Origin: Bacillota bacterium | Lineage (GTDB): Bacteria; Bacillota; Clostridia; Christensenellales; Pumilibacteraceae | Direction: 5' to 3' | DNA length: 11,061 bases | Assembly (NCBI GenBank): GCA_009787685.1 | Contig: WQSV01000033.1 | Location: 1 to 11,061 of the forward strand | In this document: positions 1 to 6,670 of the stretch, piece by piece | Numbering within the stretch: position 1 is the stretch's first letter | How the letters are laid out: each line of letters begins with the position of its first letter | The notes under the pieces: model-generated | Told to the model about the DNA's origin: nothing | Database searches by the model: none | The model's input: only the letters and a program-made list of their open reading frames with translations | Program-made: the position numbers and the translations under genes

Positions 1-1
1 C

Positions 2-400
2 CAGCCTTTTCATGCTGGAACCGCGGCAATCGCATCAAAAACTGACCCTAATGTCCTTCCAATACTTTTTTATGGAAAGCCCGGATTTTTAAGAAGAATG
101 ACCGTCGTCATTGGAACTCCTTTCAAATTTAGCGATCACTTTGAACTAAAGGCTGCAAGGGGCGAAAAACTTCTTGAAATAACCGACTTCTTCCATGAAC
201 GAGTTGAGGAGTTGAAAAACTTCATTCCAGAAAGAGTAGTTGTGAAAGAAGAGAAGCGAAGAGAGAAAGAGCGAACGAAGAAAGAAAAAAACGAAATTGA
301 AAAGACACAGGAAGATGTTGTCAATAAGCATATTGAAGAAGTGGTTAAAAAAACGGCTGTGACAGAAGAAGTCAAAAAGGAAGAAACCATTGATAATTAA
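2..400 (+). CDS. plsC: 1-acyl-sn-glycerol-3-phosphate acyltransferase, C-terminal part (5' end outside window)
   Basis: The frame is open from base 2 and gives 132 residues. The family transfers an acyl group to lysophosphatidic acid to make phosphatidic acid at the membrane. What is visible is the region after the FPEGTR block: a HAGTAAIA stretch, then VLPILFYGKPG and VVIGTPF. These match the conserved G-x-A-xx-A, (V/L)P(V/I) and (I)G-P-(F/I) ends of the PlsC domain. The catalytic HxxxxD motif and the FPEGTR motif lie upstream and cannot be checked. After the domain, from about residue 78, there is a Lys/Glu-rich tail of about 55 residues, probably helical or disordered, which most PlsC proteins lack. 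ATG codons within the visible part (for example at 98) are internal, because homology runs through them. The gene ends in TAA and converges on comM. The family call is fairly safe; substrate specificity is inferred. Confidence 0.82.
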   Translation, partial: QPFHAGTAAIASKTDPNVLPILFYGKPGFLRRMTVVIGTPFKFSDHFELKAARGEKLLEITDFFHERVEELKNFIPERVVVKEEKRREKERTKKEKNEIEKTQEDVVNKHIEEVVKKTAVTEEVKKEETIDN

Positions 401-472
401 TTGAAAAAGTTTATACGATTCCTAATCCCCAACCTCTTAATTTTATCTTGAGAGAGATGATGTTCTTGGGCG

Positions 473-500
473 AAATGCATTAAAGAATAAATGCGTTTTT
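473..500 (+). terminator. Weak intrinsic terminator after plsC
   Basis: AAATGCATT (473-481) pairs with AATGCGTTT (490-498) across an 8-base loop, with one T-G wobble. The 3' arm runs into a T tract ending at base 500. It lies 73 bases after the plsC stop. The stem is AT-rich, so termination may be partial and backed up by the hairpin at 579-614. Confidence 0.4.
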
Positions 501-578
501 ACACTTTCACTCTGCTTAGCATGACAGTCTTATCATTGTGCAGAATAGACATAAAAGTTAATTGGATTTAGAAAATAG

Positions 579-614
579 AAAAAACCGTGTTGATTAAAAT
601 CGACACGGTTTTTT
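579..614. terminator. Bidirectional intrinsic terminator between plsC and comM
   Basis: AAAACCGTGTTGA (581-593) and TCGACACGGTTTT (600-612) form a 13-bp stem with one T-G wobble and the loop TTAAAA. It has a T tract on the + strand and an A tract on the left, which becomes a T tract on the - strand. It can therefore stop plsC transcription from the left and comM transcription from the right. Confidence 0.85.
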
Positions 615-748
615 ATGGGGACAGTTGAAAGTGTAGCAGACGACGATGACAGGTTTAAATTTCGTTCACTAACACCTCTCCTCTCCATTTATGTGCGAAA
701 GAGATAATGTGATGCCAGCGATTGAAAACACTCCTTGAATGATTTCAA

Positions 749-765
749 CATCATTAATAATGATG
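749..765. repeat. Perfect palindrome 13 bases beyond the comM stop
   Basis: CATCATTA, a single A, then TAATGATG. Flanking TTTCAA and GGTTCAAA extend it imperfectly. It lies just 3' of comM on the - strand and could be its first 3'-end hairpin, but no T tract follows, so it is not called a terminator. Confidence 0.45.
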
Positions 766-778
766 GTTCAAATTAGTT

Positions 779-2311
779 TTATTTCCAATACGCTCGATCG
801 AGACTTCGATAGCTGATTGCTTCGGCTAGGTGATTAAATACTATGTTTTCTTTGTTGTCAAGGTCTGCTATTGTTCGTGCAACTTTGAGAATTCTGGAAT
901 AAGCTCTTGCTGAAAGCCCCAGCTTGTCAAAAACTCTACGAAGCAGTTCTTCTGATTTTTCATCGAGAGCGCAATACTTTTTTAAACTTGCATGACTCAT
1001 TGATGCGTTTGAAAGAAACTCTTGCCCATTGAATCTTGAATGTTGAATAGAGCGCGCTTTGTTGACTCTTTCCTTGATTGCAAAGCTGTGTTCACTCTCG
1101 CTTGTGTCTGAAAGTTCATCATAGGTCACTGCTTCAACTTCAATGTGGAGATCAATTCTGTCGAGCATTGGCCCAGACATCCTTGACATATATTTTGAAA
1201 TACTGTTTGGATTGCAAGAGCATTCATTGATTTTTGAGCCATAGTGTCCGCATGGGCATGGGTTCATGGATGCAACGAGCATAAAGTCAGCAGGATATGT
1301 AATGGTTCGCATGGCACGTGCAACAGCAACGTTTTTGCTTTCAAGTGGTTGACGCAAAATTTCGACTGTTCCTCTTGCATATTCAAGGAATTCATCAAGA
1401 AACAAAACTCCATTGTGGGCAAGTGATATTTCTCCGGGGAGCGCAGACGAACCTCCTCCAACTAGAGCAATTCGAGAGGAAGTGTGATGAGGAGTTCGGA
1501 AAGGACGATTTGTTATTATGCCCTTGAACTCGTCAGCTTTGTTTGAAATGCTATGAATTTTCGTGGTTTCAAGACATTCTTTCGGTGACATTTGCGGAAG
1601 TATTGATGGAATGCATTTTGCAAGCATTGTCTTTCCTCCGCCCGGTGGGCCGATAAGAAGAATGTTGTGTCCTCCCGCTGCCGCAATTTCAAGAGCGCGT
1701 TTTGCAAATGCTTGCCCTTTGACGAACTTGAAATCTTCCTCATAGTGGGTGTTTTTTGAAATCGTTGAAATTTCTTTTTGTTCAATTGGCAAGACTGTTT
1801 TTTCGCCGTTCACATGGGCACAAGCATCCGCAAGATTGTCAAAAGCATACACCTCAACTCCATCAATATAGCATGCTTCAATGGCGTTTGAAACTGGAAT
1901 TATTACTTTTTTGATACCCACTTCTTTCGCTTCTGTTAACATTGAAAGAATTCCCTTAACGCGACTAAGTGAGCCGTCAAGAGATAATTCTCCAACATAG
2001 GCATACTCTTTGGTTTGAGTGACCCCCAATTGACCTGTTGCACAAAGTATTCCTATTGCAATCGGCAAATCGAAATGCGAGCCTTCTTTTTTCATGTCGG
2101 CTGGAGAAAGGTTGACTGTTATGTCTTTGGGAGAAAGCAAGAATCCAGAATTTTTGATTGCGCTCTTGACTCGTTCTTTTGATTCTTTGACCGCCTTGTC
2201 GCCAAGTCCTGTTATTTCAAAACCCGGGAGTCCTGAATGAATGTCGACTTCAACTTTGACTTCATGACCGTCTATGCCATTGAGCGCAAAGCTTTTTATG
2301 ATTGATAGCAT
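779..2311 (-). CDS. comM: ComM/YifB-family Mg-chelatase-like AAA+ ATPase
   Basis: 510 residues, the usual full length. The N-terminal ChlI-like domain (about 1-170) opens with the family signature MLSIIKSFALNGIDG and has GLPGFEITGLGDKAVKESKER. The AAA+ domain follows: Walker A GPPGGGKT (221-228), RTPHHTSSR (272-280), Walker B VLFLDEF (302-308), the Cys cluster MNPCPCGHYG...CSC (349-367), and GPMLDRIDLHIEV with the probable arginine finger R385. The C-terminal Mg-chelatase domain (about 412-507) has GLSARAYSRILKVARTIADL. In Gram-negative bacteria ComM is a hexameric helicase that helps branch migration of transforming DNA; YifB homologues in Bacillota are common but less well defined. The start is supported by AAGGA five bases upstream of the ATG. 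It stands alone, with palindromic DNA upstream. No key residue appears to be missing. Confidence 0.95.
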   Translation of the reverse strand: MLSIIKSFALNGIDGHEVKVEVDIHSGLPGFEITGLGDKAVKESKERVKSAIKNSGFLLSPKDITVNLSPADMKKEGSHFDLPIAIGILCATGQLGVTQTKEYAYVGELSLDGSLSRVKGILSMLTEAKEVGIKKVIIPVSNAIEACYIDGVEVYAFDNLADACAHVNGEKTVLPIEQKEISTISKNTHYEEDFKFVKGQAFAKRALEIAAAGGHNILLIGPPGGGKTMLAKCIPSILPQMSPKECLETTKIHSISNKADEFKGIITNRPFRTPHHTSSRIALVGGGSSALPGEISLAHNGVLFLDEFLEYARGTVEILRQPLESKNVAVARAMRTITYPADFMLVASMNPCPCGHYGSKINECSCNPNSISKYMSRMSGPMLDRIDLHIEVEAVTYDELSDTSESEHSFAIKERVNKARSIQHSRFNGQEFLSNASMSHASLKKYCALDEKSEELLRRVFDKLGLSARAYSRILKVARTIADLDNKENIVFNHLAEAISYRSLDRAYWK

Positions 2312-2336
2312 AATTTTCCTTTTTTTTTACTAAAAC

Positions 2337-2483
2337 CAGTTTGCAAATCGAACAAAACAAGGGTTAAATTTTTGATGACAAAATATTGAAAATGTTCTTT
2401 GTCATTCTTATAGCACGCTAAATGGTTCTTTTTAGAATTTTGTCGCAACAAAGATAATCTTTGACTTTTAAATTTGCAAACTG
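2337..2483 (-). promoter_or_regulatory. comM upstream region: candidate extended -10 promoter within several dyads
   Basis: On the - strand, TGC followed by TATAAG (2407-2415) reads as an extended -10 without a clear -35. This would give a leader of about 90 nt. Around it lie a 12-bp inverted pair, CAGTTTGCAAAT at 2337-2348 and ATTTGCAAACTG at 2472-2483, each with a TTTGCAAA core that is itself symmetric. There is also ATGACAAA/TTTGTCAT at 2375-2382 and 2398-2405, next to the predicted start, and the palindrome CAAAGAT-A-ATCTTTG at 2449-2463. The sequences are plain to see. That they are operators or leader hairpins is inference. Confidence 0.45.
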
Positions 2484-2493
2484 TTTTACTATC

Positions 2494-2585
2494 AGCATAA
2501 CGCAAAATGCATAACGCATAACGATTGTTAGAATTTGAAAACAAACTCTATCCGTCGCTATGCATTATGCATTTTGCGTTATGCT
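2494..2585. repeat. Long imperfect palindrome made of 7-base repeats
   Basis: The left arm 2494-2520 and right arm 2559-2585 are reverse complements at 26 of 27 positions. The inner bases (about 2519-2532 and 2548-2560) add partial pairing, leaving a loop of about 14 bases. Each arm is built from heptads: ATAACGC, AAAATGC, ATAACGC, ATAACGA on the left, and TATGCAT, TATGCAT, TTTGCGT on the right. It begins 11 bases past the stop of the membrane-protein gene (read on the - strand). It has no T tract, so it is not a standard terminator. It resembles a REP or MITE-like palindromic unit. Confidence 0.75.
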
Positions 2586-2595
2586 CTAAAATAAG

Positions 2596-4845
2596 TTATT
2601 TTTTGAAAAAGTTTTTAATTGACTCGAAAAATTTTCCACTTGCTGGAGTTTTCAAGAGCCTGCGTCTGTCTGACATTGAGAGGTCAAGAAGAATCAAGAC
2701 TGCATAGACGAATGTCAAGATGACAATGATTGAAGAAATGATTGAAATTGCAAGGAAACCGCCTTCATTCAAGATTGGGTTGCCCGTGTAGCCAGCGCCA
2801 GTTGTGAAGTAGTTTGAACTGTTGTTGTTGAGATATCCCGCACTTGCCATTACTGCGAATCCGTTTAAGAGGACTGCGAAACTTGTTAACCCAAAGACTT
2901 TCAAAATACGTTTGTCTTTGATTAGAATGAACGAGAGGAGGAACAACCCTAATGGAGCAACAAGGTTCATCGCCCCAAACCCCATAAAGAAAACTGAAAG
3001 AGTCAACAAAATGAATGCGGCAAGGAACGAAAGGTTCGCACGGTTTTTGCGCGAAATATAAATCAACATGACGAGCGCGACAACAACGACTGCAAACAAA
3101 ATACTAAAGACAACCATTGGTGCTGTGAATATTGAATCGTTTCTTAAAAACAGATTGAATATGTTGAGCGCGTTTGTTCCAAAGTTGTCGATTGCGCCGA
3201 GTGGATAGAAGAAGATGTTGAAGAACAAAACGAATGGGTTCGCGTTGTTTCCGACAAGAACTGGAAGACTCACTAAATACATCAAGACCAAACTTGCGAT
3301 GAACATTGTTGGAATGAGAATGACATTCAATGTGGCTTTTCTCAATTCCTTCTTGCTCTCTCTTTTGTCTTTGATGTTTCCAATGATTCCGCTGATATTT
3401 TTTGGCTTTGAATGTCTGACGACTGTGCCATAACGAACGCAAGCAACAACAAGGAAAATCAAAACGACTGGAAGAACATAGAGCGCGTCACGAGTTGTCA
3501 AGAGTGCAAATGAATTTGCGAAAATCGCACCGATGTAGTTTCTTTTTGCAATGAGATAAAATGTCAGAACAAGGAGCATCATGAAAATACTGAACACACT
3601 TCCCCAGATGCTTGAAGCGAAGATGAAAAGTGGGAATAACATTATGAATGCTGCAAAGATTAGACCAGTTTGAGCGTTGATATAGCGTTTCGCGGCTTTG
3701 AACAAGATAAACGCTGTGACTAGGTCAGCAATGATAAATGGAAGTTTGTAGAGCAACGGAAAGCCGATTGAATCCATGTTTGCGCCAGTTGCATTTCCAA
3801 TACCTCCAAATATCATGAACATCCATGCTTGAACTGGATAGATTCCATAAACAGAGAAAGCTTGCCACATGTTGCCATCCGACATGAGATTCATGAAAGT
3901 GTAGAGTTCCGACATATCACCACGATGTCCAGCGACAACGAAAGTGAAAATAAGACGAAGAACGAGACCAAGTCCAAGAGTTGCACCAAAAAGTATTCCA
4001 AGATTTAGTCCTGTTGTTTTTTGTTTTTCTTTCTTGGGGGATCTTTTTACAACTGGTTCTGTTGTTTCGGTTAATTCTTCTTCTGCAACTGATGTTACGA
4101 TTGGGTCAACTGTTGGTGCTGGTTCAATTGATTCTTCTGTGACAGGAGCAACTGACTCTTCCTCAACTAGCTCTGATGTTGGTTCTGGCGTTGGTTCTGG
4201 CGTCGGCTCAACTGCTGGAGGAGGTGTTGGTTCTGGCTCAGTCACTGGTGACTCTTCTGCCAATGGCTCGTCCACAGCTAGTTCTGGAGTTTGTTCAACT
4301 GAAGTAGTAACTTCGGGTTCGACTGCTTCTTGAACTGTTTCTTCTGTCACTGGCTCTGTTCCCTCTTCAACTGGCGATGCTTGTTCAACTGGCTCTAGCG
4401 TCTCTTCTGCTTGTGACTCTTCCACGACCGACTCTGAAGCAATTTCTTCCGCAACTGGATCAATTTCTTCCGGTGTTGACTCAACAACAGCTTCTGCTGG
4501 TGTTTCTTCATTGGGAACATCGACTGTCACTGTTTCTTCCGTGACAACCTCGTTAGTTTCTGTTTCGTTTTCTCCACCCTCTTCGGTGTCAACTTTTTCT
4601 TCTATTTTGTCTTCTTCGACTGATTGATTTGCCGATTTTCGTTTTGGATTTTCATCAATTTTTTTTGTTTCCGATGCAGCTGGTGTTTCAATTTTTTGTG
4701 TTCCAGCATCTTTTTTAACATAGATAAATTTTGTGACAAAATAAATCAATGCGGCAAATGCCACGACTGCTAACACCAAAAAAATCACCATGAAGGCGAT
4801 GTCTGCACCTTGATTGTTAGTGCCTGCAAATGAGAATATGTTCAT
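2596..4845 (-). CDS. Polytopic membrane protein resembling GT-C glycosyltransferases, with N-terminal anchor and acidic linker
   Basis: 749 residues. One TM segment (about 17-42) is followed by a Glu/Pro/Thr/Val-rich low-complexity linker (about 50-275, with PTPEPTPEPT near 214-223). A C-terminal domain of about 11 TM segments starts near 283. After its first TM comes an acidic loop, GHRGDM (306-311), then YGIYPVQAW (333-341) and LLYKLPFIIADLVTAF (364-379). SSIWGSVFSI (411-420) and ALLTTRDALYVLPV (447-460) follow. The order and spacing match bacterial GT-C mannosyltransferase-like proteins (Gpi18/PMT type), which use polyprenyl-phosphate sugars outside the membrane. The usual WGQ-x-DS and KPQ motifs are changed here, so activity is uncertain. 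AGGAG at 4855-4859 supports the start, and a promoter lies at 4939-4967. A non-enzymatic envelope protein is the main alternative. Confidence 0.7.
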   Translation of the reverse strand: MNIFSFAGTNNQGADIAFMVIFLVLAVVAFAALIYFVTKFIYVKKDAGTQKIETPAASETKKIDENPKRKSANQSVEEDKIEEKVDTEEGGENETETNEVVTEETVTVDVPNEETPAEAVVESTPEEIDPVAEEIASESVVEESQAEETLEPVEQASPVEEGTEPVTEETVQEAVEPEVTTSVEQTPELAVDEPLAEESPVTEPEPTPPPAVEPTPEPTPEPTSELVEEESVAPVTEESIEPAPTVDPIVTSVAEEELTETTEPVVKRSPKKEKQKTTGLNLGILFGATLGLGLVLRLIFTFVVAGHRGDMSELYTFMNLMSDGNMWQAFSVYGIYPVQAWMFMIFGGIGNATGANMDSIGFPLLYKLPFIIADLVTAFILFKAAKRYINAQTGLIFAAFIMLFPLFIFASSIWGSVFSIFMMLLVLTFYLIAKRNYIGAIFANSFALLTTRDALYVLPVVLIFLVVACVRYGTVVRHSKPKNISGIIGNIKDKRESKKELRKATLNVILIPTMFIASLVLMYLVSLPVLVGNNANPFVLFFNIFFYPLGAIDNFGTNALNIFNLFLRNDSIFTAPMVVFSILFAVVVVALVMLIYISRKNRANLSFLAAFILLTLSVFFMGFGAMNLVAPLGLFLLSFILIKDKRILKVFGLTSFAVLLNGFAVMASAGYLNNNSSNYFTTGAGYTGNPILNEGGFLAISIISSIIVILTFVYAVLILLDLSMSDRRRLLKTPASGKFFESIKNFFKK

Positions 4846-4854
4846 ATTGTTTTG

Positions 4855-4935
4855 CTCCTATGAGTCTTTAACCCTTTTTGTCTTTTGATGAGTCTTCAAC
4901 TCTTTTGTTTGTGGGTTATTCAACCTTTAACACAC
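4855..4935 (-). promoter_or_regulatory. Leader of the membrane-protein gene with tandem mini-hairpins and RBS
   Basis: Read on the - strand, the roughly 85-nt leader holds three similar units: GGTT-GAAT-AACC, GAGT-TGAAG-ACTC and GGGT-TAAAG-ACTC. Each forms a 4-bp stem with a 4- to 5-base loop. The last two are direct repeats 28 bases apart (4860-4882 and 4888-4910, about 18 of 23 identical on the + strand). The last hairpin abuts the AGGAG Shine-Dalgarno at 4855-4859, which sits nine bases from the ATG. A role in translation control is inferred only from position. Confidence 0.45.
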
Positions 4936-4938
4936 ATC

Positions 4939-4967
4939 AGTATACCAAATATTTTACCCTAATGCAA
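4939..4967 (-). promoter_or_regulatory. Sigma-A-like promoter for the membrane-protein gene
   Basis: On the - strand: -35 TTGCAT (4962-4967), a 17-base spacer, -10 TATACT (4939-4944). The start would be near 4932. It is divergent from the promoter at 5009-5037, with about 40 bases between the -35 boxes. Confidence 0.7.
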
Positions 4968-5008
4968 GGGTTTTTAACAACATTTAACAGATTTTGAAAG
5001 TGAATTGC

Positions 5009-5037
5009 TTGATAAAATTTTTCAATAATGCTATACT
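5009..5037 (+). promoter_or_regulatory. Sigma-A-like promoter for the flavodoxin-ferredoxin gene
   Basis: -35 TTGATA (5009-5014), a 17-base spacer, -10 TATACT (5032-5037), with a predicted start near 5044. That is only about six bases before the ATG at 5050, which favours use of the ATG at 5083 or near-leaderless translation. Confidence 0.68.
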
Positions 5038-5049
5038 TCTATTACAACT

Positions 5050-6090
5050 ATGGAAATTAAAAACTTGGAAATTGAAGATACTATGGCACCGAAAGAAAAA
5101 AGAGCAAAAGTTTTTTGCTACACAGGCACGGGCAATTCATTTGTTTCATCTCGCATGATTGCTGATGCTTTGGACGCAGAAATCATTCATATTACTGAAG
5201 AGTTGGTTGAGTCCAAATCTCATGTCGATGCCGATGTTTGCGTTATTGTTTTTCCAGTCTATGCCTATGCTATGCCGAAGACAATGAAGAGGTGGATAAA
5301 AAATTCGACGTTTGATGTCAAATATATGGCGGTTTTGGGAACGATTGGCTCAAAGCATGGTGGAGCTTTGGGCGAATCAATTCGGCTGTTGAAGAGGCGA
5401 AACTGTCAAACGCACTACACTATGGGACTAAAGTGTGTTGAAAATTTCGTTCATATGTTCAAACTTCCTAATGAAGAAAGAATTGATGAACTTTGCAAAA
5501 AACAAACAATATTGACTAATGCAATCATTGAAGACTTGAAAGAACGAAAAGAGAACAACCGTGTTTTGTTCAGGCCAGAATCGTCTTTCGTTTCTTTCAT
5601 CTATCGCAGGGCAACGAGACTAATTGCAAGTCGCTACAAAGTTTTGGATAGTTGCAACGGTTGTGGAATATGCTATAGAGTTTGTCCGCCGAGAGCAATA
5701 ACTATGGTTGATGTTGAAAATAAAGAAACCTCTACTAATTCAAAAATTGCAAAAATAAAGTCGAATAAATGCGATGGATGTCAGGCATGCATGCAATTAT
5801 GTCCGCAAAAGGCGATTAAATTTGCACGAATTCACCCAGACTCAAAATATTTCTACAAGCACCCCGATGCTAAGTTGAACGAATTATTCAAAAGAGCTTT
5901 AGAAAAAGGTGAAAAAGATATGAGCAAAGTTGTTGAAGAGAAAATTAAAAATGGTATTGCGATTGACAGCCAAGAAACAACCGCTCCTCTGCCTAAGCCA
6001 GTTGGTCTTAGCGAAGAGACTAAAATGAGAAGACGGTCGATGTTTAATGATGTTATTGAGATGCGTGCGGCAGAACTTGATGAGGAATAA
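5050..6090 (+). CDS. EFR1-type flavodoxin/2[4Fe-4S] ferredoxin fusion protein
   Basis: 346 residues from ATG 5050. The N-terminal flavodoxin-like domain has the FMN phosphate loop TGTGNS (25-30) after the strand KVFCY, then VIVFPVYAYAMP (65-76). Two ferredoxin motifs follow: Cys 202/205/208/212 in CNGCGICYRVCPP and Cys 241/244/247/251 in CDGCQACMQLCPQ, each able to hold a [4Fe-4S] cluster. KYFYKHPDAKL (266-276) is also typical of this family. It is probably a soluble electron carrier or oxidoreductase linking FMN and Fe-S centres; the partner is unknown. The C-terminus has about 65 extra charged residues. The start is uncertain: no Shine-Dalgarno precedes 5050, and ATG 5083 (giving MAPKEKRAKV) would leave a normal leader of about 39 nt and keep the whole flavodoxin fold. 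No partner gene is adjacent. Confidence 0.88.
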   Translation: MEIKNLEIEDTMAPKEKRAKVFCYTGTGNSFVSSRMIADALDAEIIHITEELVESKSHVDADVCVIVFPVYAYAMPKTMKRWIKNSTFDVKYMAVLGTIGSKHGGALGESIRLLKRRNCQTHYTMGLKCVENFVHMFKLPNEERIDELCKKQTILTNAIIEDLKERKENNRVLFRPESSFVSFIYRRATRLIASRYKVLDSCNGCGICYRVCPPRAITMVDVENKETSTNSKIAKIKSNKCDGCQACMQLCPQKAIKFARIHPDSKYFYKHPDAKLNELFKRALEKGEKDMSKVVEEKIKNGIAIDSQETTAPLPKPVGLSEETKMRRRSMFNDVIEMRAAELDEE

Positions 6091-6141
6091 AATAATTTAT
6101 TGTGTGAAACCTATTCAAGAAAGAAAAATAATAGCTTAAAA

Positions 6142-6183
6142 GAGGGTGTTGTGCAAGGGACACCGAGGGCACAATACAACCTC
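6142..6183. other. Imperfect hairpin after the EFR1-type gene
   Basis: GAGG-x-TG plus TTGTGC pairs with GCACAA, a two-base bulge, then CA-x-CCTC. This makes about 12 bp around a 14-base loop. It is GC-richer than its surroundings and starts 51 bases after the stop. No T tract follows at once. It could be a 3'-end stabiliser, part of a small RNA or a decayed repeat. The rest of 6091-6264 shows nothing definite. Confidence 0.35.
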
Positions 6184-6264
6184 ACACTTCACTTTTTGCT
6201 CACTTCTCACTAGCTCCGTGATTAGGACACTCTTATTAGTTTTGAGCATTTTAAATTAAATATC

Positions 6265-6618
6265 ATGAACAATTCAAAATCACAAAAAAATGTTATAAAA
6301 GGATTTGAGCAGGCTTCTTTGCTTTTTGGAGTGCTTTCGGCTATTGTTTCTCCTTTTGTTTTTGTTCTTTCTTTTTTGCAAGCAGTTGAGATTATTCATT
6401 TTTACTTGATGCTTTTAAATCTATCGTGGATTTGGTTTTCTGTTTTGTTGAACTTTCACATAATGGGTCTAATCTTTGGATCTATTCAATTCAGAATCTT
6501 TAAACAAAGCGGATTCAATTCCACAAAAACAAAAACTATTGTTGGAGTTATTGTTTCCGCTGTTTCGATCGGAATGACTCTCGTTTTCATGATTGTCATT
6601 GCTTCCATGACTCTTTAA
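6265..6618 (+). CDS. Small three-TM membrane protein of unknown function
   Basis: 117 residues with hydrophobic segments at about 18-41, 46-76 and 91-115. Short polar parts are MNNSKSQKNVIKGFEQ at the N-terminus and RIFKQSGFNSTKTKT (77-91) between the last two segments. The pattern of Gly-rich TM, short basic loop and Gly-rich TM loosely recalls DUF4190-type proteins, but I do not recognise a family with confidence. The start is weakly supported: no good Shine-Dalgarno or clear promoter is seen upstream of the ATG, though no better start exists. The stop codon lies inside the left arm of the following terminator, so gene and terminator overlap. Hydrophobicity and the intact frame make it a likely real gene. 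Confidence 0.68.
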   Translation: MNNSKSQKNVIKGFEQASLLFGVLSAIVSPFVFVLSFLQAVEIIHFYLMLLNLSWIWFSVLLNFHIMGLIFGSIQFRIFKQSGFNSTKTKTIVGVIVSAVSIGMTLVFMIVIASMTL

Positions 6619-6665
6619 AAAAATCTGCAATACCTTCGTTGCAGATTTTTTTAAAGAGTCTTTTT
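6609..6665. terminator. Perfect 22-bp bidirectional terminator hairpin
   Basis: Bases 6609-6630 and 6639-6660 are exact reverse complements around an 8-base loop (TACCTTCG), followed by TTTTT. The left arm contains the last codons and TAA of the 117-aa gene. The same hairpin read on the - strand lies 10 bases past the stop of the zinc-ribbon gene, so it can serve both convergent genes. Confidence 0.92.
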
Positions 6666-6670
6666 GATTT

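Larger units (their letters stand above)
401..778. other. Convergent intergenic region between plsC and comM
   Basis: No gene is supported in these 378 bases. They hold a weak plsC-side terminator (475-500), a strong bidirectional terminator (579-614) and a perfect palindrome just past the comM stop (749-765). A 10-base sequence TACACTTTCA (500-509) recurs inverted at 626-635, so it flanks the main terminator. The rest shows no coding frame or clear RNA fold. Confidence 0.6.

Noticed and set aside
2296..2544. 82-aa - strand frame overlapping the comM start
   Set aside because: It starts inside the heptad palindrome, runs through the dyad-rich region and has no family resemblance or ribosome site.
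3944..4333. 129-aa frame on the + strand, rich in Ser, Thr and Gly
   Set aside because: It is the antisense shadow of the Glu/Pro/Thr-rich linker of the - strand membrane protein; its bias comes from that repeat.
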